Positions 51,033-58,823 of a stretch of 64,000 nucleotides of DNA are shown here, piece after piece. The notes beneath the pieces are model-generated. The model was not told where the DNA came from. It was given only the letters and a program-made list of their open reading frames with translations, and made no database searches. Made by a program: the position numbers and the translations under genes. The stretch's first letter is position 1. Every line of letters starts with the position of its first letter. The DNA comes from Sporosarcina sp. (GTDB lineage: Bacteria > Bacillota > Bacilli > Bacillales_A > Planococcaceae): positions 62,001-126,000 of the forward strand of contig NZ_JARICI010000004.1 of NCBI RefSeq assembly GCF_029257255.1. The letters are read 5' to 3'.

Positions 51033-51155
51033 AAAGATTTGGAATAGCGCGTGCAATGTATGCTTTGGCGCGGTCAACAGCCACTTACGCTCGGTATCGC
51101 TGTGTTAAGGTGCGTTCAGCCACTTGTTTGGTGCGGCCAAACTCGACTTCGTGCT
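51031..51155 (-). repeat. Class-1 21-bp-period array (locus D2), six recognisable units
   Basis: On the minus strand, units run 51135-51115 (CGCACCAAA), 51114-51094 (CGCACCTTA), 51093-51073 (CGAGCGTAA), 51072-51052 (CGCGCCAAA) and 51051-51031 (CGCGCTATT). A preceding unit at 51155-51136 reads AGCACGAAG and is one base short. The TTA and ATT variants fall in the same relative order as the fourth and seventh units of loci A1 and B. The array starts about 32 bp beyond the hemQ terminator and reads in the hemQ direction. An in-frame TAA in one unit argues against translation. Confidence 0.85.
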
Positions 51156-51186
51156 ATTGTTCCCGGCAAATCTTACAAATGAACGC

Positions 51187-51213
51187 AAAAAAGCCGCGAA
51201 ATGAATCGCGGCT
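51187..51213 (-). terminator. Terminator of hemQ
   Basis: On the minus strand AGCCGCGA/TCGCGGCT with an eight-base loop, then six T residues. Confidence 0.9.
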
Positions 51214-51222
51214 GAGAATTTA

Positions 51223-51972
51223 TTATACTTCGAAGAATGCTCCACGTTTGTCGTCTTCCAAAATTGTTCCAATGAAGAATGATCCGAACACGCCGTAACG
51301 TGCGCTTACTTCATCAAAACGCATTTCATAAACAAGCTTCTTGAATTGCAGTATGTCGTCTGAGAAGAGCGTAACGCCCCATTCGTAATCGTCAAAACCG
51401 ACAGATCCCGAAATGATTTGCTTTACTTTTCCAGCGTATCCGCGGCCGATCATGCCGTGACTGCGCATCAGGCTTTTGCGGTCATCCATGTTGAGCATGT
51501 ACCAGTTATCATCGCCTTCGCGCTTCTTGTCCATCGGGTAGAAACAGACATATTGGCTGCGTGGAAGTTCAGGGTACAGGCGTCCGCGTACATAAGGGTT
51601 CTGATATGGATCTTCGTCGGATTCGCCTGCGAGGTAATTGGACAGTTCCACAACGGAAACGTAAGAGTATGCCGGAATTGTGTAGTCTGCGATCGTCAAT
51701 TTATTGAATTCAGCTTCAAGTTGCTGTAATTCATCCATTGTCGGACGCAAAGTCATCAGCATAAAGTCTGCTTTTTGACCAACCACTGTATAAAATGCAT
51801 GGCTACCTGTCTTCGCTTCATCTGCTTTTTGAAGGCGTTCCAAGTAGTTTAGGAATTCATTGACTGCTGCTTGACGTTCTTCTTTGGAAATCAGTTTCCA
51901 AGAGGCCCAGTCCATTGTACGGAAATCATGAAGTACGTACCAACCATCTAATGTAATCGCTGCTTCGTTCAC
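51223..51972 (-). CDS. hemQ: Coproheme decarboxylase HemQ
   Basis: A 249-residue chlorite-dismutase-fold enzyme that converts Fe-coproporphyrin III to haem b by two peroxide-dependent decarboxylations, the last step of the coproporphyrin-dependent haem pathway of Gram-positive bacteria. Tyr145 in CFYPMDKKR matches the catalytic tyrosine, and His172 in [13 protein letters not shown] the proximal ligand. The start is GTG with AAGGAG nine bases upstream. It is divergent from pta, as ywfI and pta are arranged in B. subtilis. Confidence 0.93.
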   Translation of the reverse strand: MNEAAITLDGWYVLHDFRTMDWASWKLISKEERQAAVNEFLNYLERLQKADEAKTGSHAFYTVVGQKADFMLMTLRPTMDELQQLEAEFNKLTIADYTIPAYSYVSVVELSNYLAGESDEDPYQNPYVRGRLYPELPRSQYVCFYPMDKKREGDDNWYMLNMDDRKSLMRSHGMIGRGYAGKVKQIISGSVGFDDYEWGVTLFSDDILQFKKLVYEMRFDEVSARYGVFGSFFIGTILEDDKRGAFFEV

Positions 51973-52189
51973 TTGAATTCAGTCTCCTTTTACTTCAAAA
52001 TAGGTTCTGTTTTAAGTGTATCATAAACGTTCTTCTGACGATAATGATATAGGAGTTGCACACAAATGATGTTTGACAAAATTGTGCCTATAGGAAGAAA
52101 GTGTCTGAAAAGTTCGAAAGCCATAGTGAATTAACTAGTAATTTCAGGTATGATGAATAGGAAAATATAACAGAAGGTGGGACTTGGAT

Positions 52190-53161
52190 ATGGCAGATCT
52201 TTTTGATGGAATTAGAGCACAGCTCGAAGGTAAGGGGAAGACGATTGTATTGCCTGAGGGGGAAGATGTACGGATTTTGGAAGCGGCTGTTCATTTGCAG
52301 AAAGAAGGCATCGTAACGCCTGTTTTACTCGGTAATGAAGAGGCGGTCAAAAAAGCAGCGGCAGACGGCGGTTACGATATCAGCGAGATTGAGCTAATTG
52401 ATCCTGCAAACGCTTCCTATCGCGAAGAACTTGCGGAAAAGTTTACAGAACGCCGCGCGGGAAAGGCGACAATTGAACAGGCACGCGAGCAAGTGAAGGA
52501 TGTCAACTATTTCGGAACTATGTTAATCTATACAGGACGTGTAGACGGCTTAGTGAGCGGTGCTGCGCATTCTACAGCAGATACAGTACGACCGGCTCTG
52601 CAAATCATCAAAACGAAGCCCGGCATTTCGAAAACGAGCGGCGCTTTCATTATGATGAAAGAAGAAGAGCGTTTGATATTCGCAGACTGTGCGATCACAG
52701 TGAATCCCTCAGCAAAAGAACTGGCGGAAATCGCAGTGGAAAGTACGAAGACAGCGAAAGCGTTCGGAATTGATCCGCGTGTTGCGATGCTTTCATTCTC
52801 TACAAAGGGCTCTGCCGTAACGGAAGAGACGGAAAAAGTAGTGGAAGCAGCGAGTATCGCCAAAGAAATGGCACCAGAATTGCTGATCGACGGAGAATTC
52901 CAGTTTGACGCAGCGTATATTCCAGCTGTCGCGGCGAAAAAAGCACCTAATTCGGTCATTAAAGGTGATGCGAATGTGTTCATTTTCCCGACGCTTGATG
53001 CAGGAAATATCGGCTACAAATTGACGGAACGATTAGGCGGCTACGAAGCCATCGGACCGATTCTGCAAGGTTTGAATGGACCGGTGAATGATTTGTCACG
53101 TGGCTGTTCTGCAGAAGATGTGTATAAACTTTCATTGATCACAGCAGCACAAAGCCTGTAA
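52190..53161 (+). CDS. pta: Phosphate acetyltransferase
   Basis: A 323-residue single-domain Pta that converts acetyl-CoA and phosphate to acetyl phosphate and CoA; with AckA it drives overflow acetate formation. Signatures include LPEGEDVRILEAA, DGLVSGAAHSTADTVRPALQ, FADCAITVNPSA and the C-terminal GPILQGLNGPVNDLSRGCS. ATG 52190 has GAAGGTGGG upstream. The following lipL gene is 59 bases away and probably cotranscribed, the same order as in B. subtilis. Confidence 0.95.
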   Translation: MADLFDGIRAQLEGKGKTIVLPEGEDVRILEAAVHLQKEGIVTPVLLGNEEAVKKAAADGGYDISEIELIDPANASYREELAEKFTERRAGKATIEQAREQVKDVNYFGTMLIYTGRVDGLVSGAAHSTADTVRPALQIIKTKPGISKTSGAFIMMKEEERLIFADCAITVNPSAKELAEIAVESTKTAKAFGIDPRVAMLSFSTKGSAVTEETEKVVEAASIAKEMAPELLIDGEFQFDAAYIPAVAAKKAPNSVIKGDANVFIFPTLDAGNIGYKLTERLGGYEAIGPILQGLNGPVNDLSRGCSAEDVYKLSLITAAQSL

Positions 53162-53220
53162 ACCGCACATTGTGAAGCGTCTGCATACATATTAGAGAAA
53201 CAGCAATGGGAGAGCTAGAC

Positions 53221-54057
53221 ATGTCACAGCATAAAAATTTATTGAATCAGCCGGCCTGGCGATTTATTGATGAATCCATCACTGCGCGCAATCGATCCGC
53301 ACTGGAATCGTTCGCAATGGATGATACGCTCTGTCAATTAGTTGGCCAGCAAAAAAGTGTACCTGTCATGAGAACGTGGGTGCATGATAAAACAATTGTC
53401 CTCGGAATCCAAGACCATCGCATGCCGTTTATCCAGCAGGCGATAGAACGCATCGAACAGCACGGCTACCAATCAATCGTCCGTAATTCTGGCGGTCTCG
53501 CGGTCGTTCTGGATGAAGGCGTATTAAATATTTCTCTGATTTTCTCAGAACAGAAGTCTTCCATCGATATTCCGGTAGGCTATGAAGCGATGCTGACTTT
53601 CGTCAAGTTGCTGTTCCCGGAACTTGGAGAACGGATTGAAGCCTATGAAATTGTCGGTTCCTACTGCCCGGGTTCTTATGATCTGAGTGTAGACGGCAAG
53701 AAGTTTGCAGGTATTTCTCAGCGCAGACTGCGTTCAGGTGTGGCGGTCCAAGTCTACCTTTGCATAGAGGGCAGTGGCTCTGAACGTGCAGCTTTCATTC
53801 GGGATGTCTATGAAACAGGACTGCAGGGAACGGAGACGAAATTTGCTTATCCTGAAATCCGGCCGGAAGTAATGGCTTCTTTGTCGGAGATTCTTGATAT
53901 ACAGCTGACTGTCAATGAAGTCGTGATTCGTCTGCAATTGTTGCTGCGCTCACTGACAGATGACGTGCGGCATGGCGGACTGACTGATGAAGAATTGGAT
54001 CTTTACGGCTTTTATTTACAACGGGTTTTTGATCGCAATCAGAAAATGTTATCGTGA
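53221..54057 (+). CDS. lipL: Octanoyl-[GcvH]:protein N-octanoyltransferase LipL
   Basis: A 278-residue amidotransferase that moves octanoyl (or lipoyl) groups from GcvH to the E2 subunits of 2-oxoacid dehydrogenases. Cys149 in GSYCPGSYDLS is the nucleophile, and Lys161 lies in VDGKKFAGISQRR. RNSGGLAVVLDEGVLN is the substrate-binding loop of the BPL/LplA-like fold. The start at 53221 follows GGGAGAG. Its position after pta agrees with ywfL in B. subtilis. Confidence 0.92.
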   Translation: MSQHKNLLNQPAWRFIDESITARNRSALESFAMDDTLCQLVGQQKSVPVMRTWVHDKTIVLGIQDHRMPFIQQAIERIEQHGYQSIVRNSGGLAVVLDEGVLNISLIFSEQKSSIDIPVGYEAMLTFVKLLFPELGERIEAYEIVGSYCPGSYDLSVDGKKFAGISQRRLRSGVAVQVYLCIEGSGSERAAFIRDVYETGLQGTETKFAYPEIRPEVMASLSEILDIQLTVNEVVIRLQLLLRSLTDDVRHGGLTDEELDLYGFYLQRVFDRNQKMLS

Positions 54058-54063
54058 TACGAA

Positions 54064-54104
54064 AAAAAGAGCTGCCAATCAATGATTGATTGGTGGCTCT
54101 TTTG
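54064..54104. terminator. Bidirectional terminator
   Basis: AAGAGCTGCCAATCA/TGATTGGTGGCTCTT between convergent lipL and rsfA. Confidence 0.88.
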
Positions 54105-54717
54105 ATGATACTAAATTTCCGTTAGGTTCCATTGTGAAAAGCGGTGCAACGTGTTCGCTCTCTTCGTTGAGTGCGATTAGTCTGCGTGCGCGATTCATGA
54201 TCTGGACGAATTGCTCGTAATCGTCTTTTAACGTGCGATTCTCTTTTTTTAGTGTCTCTATTTCAGTTTCCATCGCTTTTAGCTGTTCCGTCGCCGTTTT
54301 CGCAGTCTGTTTCCAGCGAAGTGCATCGGTATCGGCACCGCCGTTATGATGCATGCGAATTAAGTAGGCAATCACTGTGTCGAGTGATAATGCGGAAAGC
54401 GGCACTTGGATTTTCTCCTGGCCTTCTGCTCCCGGCTCCGTGCTGTACATCTGCTGGTTGCGTCTTTTAAAATCTGTACCTAGCACACGCAGCGTCTGCT
54501 TTCTCTCTTTCTTCGCTTCTGACAGCTCGCCCTCGTATTCTCTACGAACGACCGCATTCCATCTGAACCCGCAAGCTGCTGCGGTTCTATTCAGCGCGTC
54601 TCCTACTTCCTCAAACGCACTCAGCTGTGTACTACCTTCTCTCACATGTCTCAACACCGTCTCTGCCAACAACTCATCATCTTGTTCTAACCATGCATCC
54701 TGTCTAACTTTCACCAT
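54079..54717 (-). CDS. rsfA: Prespore-specific regulator RsfA
   Basis: A 212-residue regulator of the RsfA family that, in B. subtilis, is made under SigF and tunes forespore gene expression. The N-terminal Myb/SANT-like DNA-binding region (WLEQDDELLAETVLRHVREG, then CGFRWNAVVRREY) is followed by a linker and a coiled-coil (about residues 140-180). ATG 54717 has GGAGG seven bases upstream; the ATG two codons earlier is too close to it. The 3' end overlaps the shared terminator. Confidence 0.9.
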   Translation of the reverse strand: MVKVRQDAWLEQDDELLAETVLRHVREGSTQLSAFEEVGDALNRTAAACGFRWNAVVRREYEGELSEAKKERKQTLRVLGTDFKRRNQQMYSTEPGAEGQEKIQVPLSALSLDTVIAYLIRMHHNGGADTDALRWKQTAKTATEQLKAMETEIETLKKENRTLKDDYEQFVQIMNRARRLIALNEESEHVAPLFTMEPNGNLVSSKEPPINH

Positions 54718-54816
54718 CTCCATGCCTCCTGTCTTGTACTCTCTTTCTACTGCCATTATGGCCAGCTCCCAAACCTTTTATTCAAAGACTTGTAAAATTC
54801 TATCAAGATGGTAAAA

Positions 54817-54982
54817 AACAAAAGCGGAAAGCGCCGTTCAGCTGTGACAGGCGTTGGAGGGCTTGCCGGCAAAGATGCGGTGTTTGCATCTTTTCGGAAA
54901 GTCCGAAACGACCCGAACAGCTGGCGCTTGGAGCTGGATGAAAACAAAAGCGGAAAGCGCCGTTCAGCAGCGACAGGCGTTT
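54817..54982 (+). repeat. Interspersed repeat with a duplicated 40-bp end
   Basis: A block beginning ACAAAAGCGGAAAGCGCCGT (54817-54857) recurs at 54942-54982 with four differences. Between the copies lie GGCTTGCCGGCAAAGATGCG, a TTTTCGGAAAGTCCGAAA hairpin, and CAGCTGGCGCTTGGAGCTGG. I recognise this as another repeat type scattered through Bacillaceae intergenic regions; here a full copy is followed by a second, truncated one. No reading frame. Confidence 0.75.
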
Positions 54983-55431
54983 AGTATTACCTCGAATTAA
55001 GTTGGCAAGAGTGTTGTGTTTTTCACCGATTCGGCGCTGGGGGATTGCCTTACGCTGAGAGTCAGCTGGCGAAGTGCGCGCCAGATGTCTCTCACAGCAA
55101 TGGCTGACTACGCAGTTGAGCCTTCGCTGTAGCATAGAAAGCAGATCATGCTACAAATCTTCAAAACGTTAAGTGAATATGTATGGTTTCGTCACTCGAC
55201 CTAAGAACGCCGCGTCAAAGTACCATAATTTCTGAAAGACACAGAAATACGGCAGCTTACCCATTCCTACTGCAAATAAAAGGACAACGAATAGCAAGAA
55301 CTCTATTTGAATTGACTATTCAGCTTGCGGAAAAAGTTTAGAGTTCGTTTAAAGAAAAATCCATCATAGAGTCTATGTTGTCTTGTGTCGTTTTTTGCTA
55401 TACTGGATAGAATGAAGGATGAGGTGACGAC
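54983..55431. other. Intergenic stretch without a recognisable gene
   Basis: After the interspersed repeat the sequence holds only degenerate pieces, including a TTTCTG...CAGAAATACG motif at 55229-55250 that recurs near 15.68 kb. The last 100 bases should contain the ywfO promoter; no clear -35/-10 pair was identified. Confidence 0.5.
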
Positions 55432-56724
55432 ATGCCATATGCAAATGAAAAACTGCCTGAAGAGAAAGTGTTCAAAGACCCGGTTCACCGCTATATCCAT
55501 GTGCGTGACCGTGTGATTTGGGACGTGATCAACACGCGTGAATTCCAGCGCTTGCGCCGAATTCGCCAGCTTGGGACGACGTATCTGGTGTTCCACGGAG
55601 CTGAACACAGCCGGTTTCAGCATTCGCTTGGGGTCTATGAAATCGTTCGACGTATTATCGACGACGGCTTCAGTGGACGTAAGGAATGGGATGAAGGACA
55701 GCGGCTTGTAGCGTTATGTGCGGCACTGCTTCATGACCTTGGTCACGGACCGTTTTCACATGCGTTCGAAAAGGTATTTAATTTGGATCACGAGCATTTC
55801 ACCCAGCGAATTTTATTGGGGCAGACAGAGGTTCATGAAGTACTGAGCCGCGTGTCACCTGACTTTCCACAGAAAGTGGCAGATGTTATCGACAAGACCT
55901 ATCCTGATAAACTAGTCGTCAGCTTGATTTCCAGCCAAATTGATGCGGATCGTATGGATTATCTCCAGCGCGATGCGTATTATACTGGTGTGTCGTACGG
56001 CCATTTTGACATGGAGCGGATTTTACGCGTCATGCGGCCGACAGAAGAGCAGGTCGTTATCAAAGAAAGCGGTATGCATGCAGTCGAGCATTACATCATG
56101 AGTCGGTACCAGATGTACTGGCAAGTCTACTTTCATCCGGTTTCACGGAGTGCGGAAGTTATTCTGATTAAAATTTTACATCGTGCAAGATATTTATTCG
56201 AAACAGGGTATGCGTTTAAACAAGACCCTCTCCATTTTGTGTCGTTTTTCAAAAAAGAGTTTGGACTGAAAGAATACATAGCACTCGATGAGGGTGTATT
56301 GTTGACCTATTTCCAGTTGTGGATGGACGAAGAAGATGCGATCCTGGCAGATTTATGCGACCGGTTTGTCAATCGTCGACTGTTCCAGTATGCCGAGTTT
56401 GACCCGGCTTCACACTACATGAAAATAGGCGAGCTGATGAAACTGTTCGAACAGGCAGGACTTGATCCGGAATATTATTTAGTAACGGATTCTTCATCCG
56501 ATCTGCCGTATGATTTTTACCGTCCGGGAGAAGAGAATGAGCGTGTGCCGATTTATCTGCAAATGAAAAACGGCGACCTGCGCGAACTGTCCAGAATGTC
56601 TGACGTAGTAGAAGCAATTTCCGGCAAACGCCGTACAGATCATAAAATTTATTATCCGGAAGATATTTTGATGGATGGATCGAACTTATTGCATGAGAAA
56701 ATTTTAGAAGTGTTACGAAGATAA
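55432..56724 (+). CDS. ywfO: HD-domain phosphohydrolase YwfO
   Basis: A 430-residue HD-superfamily protein related to dNTP triphosphohydrolases such as enterococcal EF1143 and SAMHD1. The HD metal site is visible: His in AEHSRFQHS, His-Asp in LLHDLGHGPFSHAFE, and a later Asp in IDADRMDYLQRDAYYTG. It probably degrades dNTPs, possibly allosterically, but substrate specificity is not proven. GAGGTGACGAC precedes the ATG. The next gene, ywgA, is 17 bases downstream, as in B. subtilis. Confidence 0.9.
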   Translation: MPYANEKLPEEKVFKDPVHRYIHVRDRVIWDVINTREFQRLRRIRQLGTTYLVFHGAEHSRFQHSLGVYEIVRRIIDDGFSGRKEWDEGQRLVALCAALLHDLGHGPFSHAFEKVFNLDHEHFTQRILLGQTEVHEVLSRVSPDFPQKVADVIDKTYPDKLVVSLISSQIDADRMDYLQRDAYYTGVSYGHFDMERILRVMRPTEEQVVIKESGMHAVEHYIMSRYQMYWQVYFHPVSRSAEVILIKILHRARYLFETGYAFKQDPLHFVSFFKKEFGLKEYIALDEGVLLTYFQLWMDEEDAILADLCDRFVNRRLFQYAEFDPASHYMKIGELMKLFEQAGLDPEYYLVTDSSSDLPYDFYRPGEENERVPIYLQMKNGDLRELSRMSDVVEAISGKRRTDHKIYYPEDILMDGSNLLHEKILEVLRR

Positions 56725-56741
56725 GAGAGGGGTTGCGCGAA

Positions 56742-57248
56742 TTGCTGCAAGAGCACGCAAAAATCGTTCAGTTTGTGTCGTTGGCGAATGAAGTAAATGG
56801 CCGCAAGAAAATGCAGAAGATGATTTATATATTGAAGAAGATGGATTTCCCGTTCGCTGAAAAGTACGAGCTCCATATGTATGGGCCCTATTCGGAGGAA
56901 CTGACGCTGCGGGTAGAGGAATTATGCGAAATGGGTTTTCTGGCGGAACGTTTTGAAGATAAGGGATCGTACAAGCAATATTGCTATCAAGTGACGGCTG
57001 AAGGCTCAAAGTTTCTAGGCACAGCGGATGAACCGAAAACACAGCTGCCAGACTGCATCGGACGCCTCAACGACAAGTCATCACGTTTCTTGGAACTGGT
57101 GTCCACGCTACTGTTTTTCGACCAGTTGGACAAGGAAGAACAAATCGCCAAAGTACGCATTGTGAAAAACAAACTAAACTTCACAGATCAGGAAATGGAC
57201 CAGGCCTTCGCCTTCATCAAAGAACTACAAACCTACTCCGCCAGCTAA
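56742..57248 (+). CDS. ywgA: YwgA family protein
   Basis: A 168-residue soluble protein of the YwgA family with a winged-helix-like arrangement: GRKKMQKMIYILKK, then YGPYSEELTLRVEELCEMGF and a C-terminal helical part. The YGPYSEEL motif is shared with other small DNA-binding-like proteins (DUF4065/SocA-like). Function is unknown. I prefer TTG 56742 because GAGAGGGG ends nine bases upstream; TTG 56733 is possible. It forms an operon with ywfO. Confidence 0.83.
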   Translation: MLQEHAKIVQFVSLANEVNGRKKMQKMIYILKKMDFPFAEKYELHMYGPYSEELTLRVEELCEMGFLAERFEDKGSYKQYCYQVTAEGSKFLGTADEPKTQLPDCIGRLNDKSSRFLELVSTLLFFDQLDKEEQIAKVRIVKNKLNFTDQEMDQAFAFIKELQTYSAS

Positions 57249-57258
57249 ATAGCAAAAT

Positions 57259-57290
57259 GAAAAAGGATTCTCAGTTTTGAGGGTCCTTTA
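57259..57290 (+). terminator. Terminator of ywgA
   Basis: AAAGGATTCTC/GAGGGTCCTTT stem with a six-base loop; the T tract is short. A closely similar hairpin closes ywhB at 57711-57744. Confidence 0.7.
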
Positions 57291-57319
57291 ATTTGTTGCG
57301 GTGAAGTGAGTAAGCAGTT

Positions 57320-57461
57320 GGGATACCGTTCCCCTGCGTTCCGGGCGGACGCGTTCCCGAGGGCGTGCGGTGAACCACACCCTCGCTGCGCTCGTTGGGT
57401 GTTTCACCTGTCCCGCTGATCCTCCGGGAGTCGCCGCCCTGCACTCCGGTACACTGGGTGG
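57320..57461 (-). repeat. GC-rich interspersed repeat, copy 3
   Basis: Same orientation as copy 1 (32773-32915): starts GGATACCGTTCCCCTGCGTT, contains CGCGTTCCCGAGGGCGTGCG and GCTGATCCTCCGGGAGTCGC, and ends CACTCCGGTACACTGG. The middle differs from copy 1 (CACCCTCGCTGCGCTCG). It lies between convergent ywgA and ywhB. Confidence 0.85.
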
Positions 57462-57710
57462 TGTTTCAAAAAGAAGTGTAGGTTAAAGAACGAGCCATTT
57501 TGTTTCTGCTTCATATTTTATATATATAATTCTCCCATACGACAATACTTCATCAATCCCTATATAAACAAGCAATGCTGAGTACCTTAACTTACACAAG
57601 TTGTTGGTCATTTTAACAGATAAAAAAAGAAGTATTGGATCTACAACCACTATTTGTTATATACAAACGGTATTCTAACCTACATACTAAGTCGTTTTTA
57701 GCTGTGCAAA
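57462..57710. other. AT-rich intergenic stretch without a recognisable gene
   Basis: About 250 bp between the interspersed repeat and the ywhB terminator. No reading frame with a ribosome binding site, no array and no clear hairpin was found. Confidence 0.5.
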
Positions 57711-57744
57711 CAAAAAAGGACTCTCACAACCCGAGAATCCTTTC
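57711..57744 (-). terminator. Terminator of ywhB
   Basis: On the minus strand AAAGGATTCTC...GAGAGTCCTTTTTT. Nearly the same sequence as the ywgA terminator at 57259. Confidence 0.85.
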
Positions 57745-57750
57745 AAATGC

Positions 57751-57936
57751 TTACTTATCGCTTTCTCTGACGCCGCCCTTAGACATGTGACTCTTGGACA
57801 TTTCTTCGATGATGACAGTTACGTTTGCAGCGGGTGCGCCGGTAGTTTCAACCACAGCATCTGTCACTTTTTCACACAGCGCACGCTTCTGGTCATCCGT
57901 GCGTCCTTCGAACATTTTTACGGTTACGATTGGCAT
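57751..57936 (-). CDS. ywhB: 4-oxalocrotonate tautomerase-family protein YwhB
   Basis: A 61-residue tautomerase-superfamily protein; after removal of the initiator Met, Pro1 is the catalytic base (MPIVTVKMFEGR). The C-terminal IIEEMSKSHMSKGG matches the family. It forms a hexamer and catalyses keto-enol tautomerisation of 2-hydroxymuconate-like compounds; the natural substrate in Bacilli is unknown. AGGAGGAA precedes the ATG. Divergent from ywhD. Confidence 0.92.
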   Translation of the reverse strand: MPIVTVKMFEGRTDDQKRALCEKVTDAVVETTGAPAANVTVIIEEMSKSHMSKGGVRESDK

Positions 57937-58003
57937 ATTACTTCCTCCTAAGCAGAAAATTCAGGTATAGTACATATAATAACAGACATAGAGGGGGATT
58001 TAC

Positions 58004-58522
58004 ATGGCGAGTGAACAAAACTCCAAGCCGAAACTAGGCTTTACCATTATTAAAAACGACCCGACAGACGGCCATAAAGGATTCGGTATCGGCTCGTTGT
58101 CACTGGAAAATATCTCACCTGTCATCATTGACGTGGAAGAAGGCACTGCACAAGTAGAAATGGGTGCGATGCATGCGCGCAGTGATACAGAGCGGGGCAT
58201 CAAATTTACGACCAACCGCGAAGACTCTGAAGGTGGAAAACCATACTGGCTCGTCTGGGTAACGATTGATTATCGTGAAGAAGGCCCTTATTACGCAGGT
58301 GTCACAGCTTGTGAAATGGTCGTCAACCGTGAGAAGCGCCGAGGTTACAAATTGCTGGCGGATCACGTCAACCGTATGGATAAGTCCATGAAACGTCAGA
58401 TTATTGTGGATGAGATGGATGATCGCTCGAAGAAAATCCTGGCTGACTTTTTACGCTCACACAATATAGAATTATGGGAACGCAGCACACCGGAATTGCA
58501 TGAAGGACTGCGTACGGAGTAA
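58004..58522 (+). CDS. ywhD: YwhD family protein
   Basis: A 172-residue soluble protein of the YwhD family, recognisable from LGFTIIKNDPTDGHKGFG and DVEEGTAQVEMGAMHAR. The next conserved block is WLVWVTIDYREEGPYYAGVT. Its function is unknown; its conservation in Bacillales next to ywhB and pbpG agrees with this location. AGAGGGGGA precedes the ATG. Confidence 0.9.
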   Translation: MASEQNSKPKLGFTIIKNDPTDGHKGFGIGSLSLENISPVIIDVEEGTAQVEMGAMHARSDTERGIKFTTNREDSEGGKPYWLVWVTIDYREEGPYYAGVTACEMVVNREKRRGYKLLADHVNRMDKSMKRQIIVDEMDDRSKKILADFLRSHNIELWERSTPELHEGLRTE

Positions 58523-58743
58523 CACTTTCTATGAGAAGTGCTAAATCGCTAAAACTCTAAATAAGTCAAAACTGTGACAATTCATTTTGGCGTCTCTTTG
58601 AGGTTGAATGTCAGCTGTAAAGGAAGTAAACTGGACATACAGCTTTGCTGCTGTAATCTAGGACAGCTAGTGCAGATTCCTATTTTTTGAAGATGCCACA
58701 AAACCCAAGCGGGCAAATTCAGCCAATAGCTTTGTATTAGTCA
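58523..58743. other. Intergenic stretch without a recognisable gene
   Basis: About 220 bp downstream of ywhD with a weak CACTT...AAGTG hairpin right after the stop and no further structure identified before the shared terminator. Confidence 0.5.
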
Positions 58744-58788
58744 AAAAATCCTCACTCTCCGCGGATCGGAGAGTGAGGATTTTTTTAT
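58744..58788. terminator. Bidirectional terminator
   Basis: AAAATCCTCACTCTCC/GGAGAGTGAGGATTTT with a seven-base loop and seven T residues. Confidence 0.93.
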
Positions 58789-58823
58789 CTGGATTCAGCA
58801 GGCCGAGGCGTGAATGATTATGT

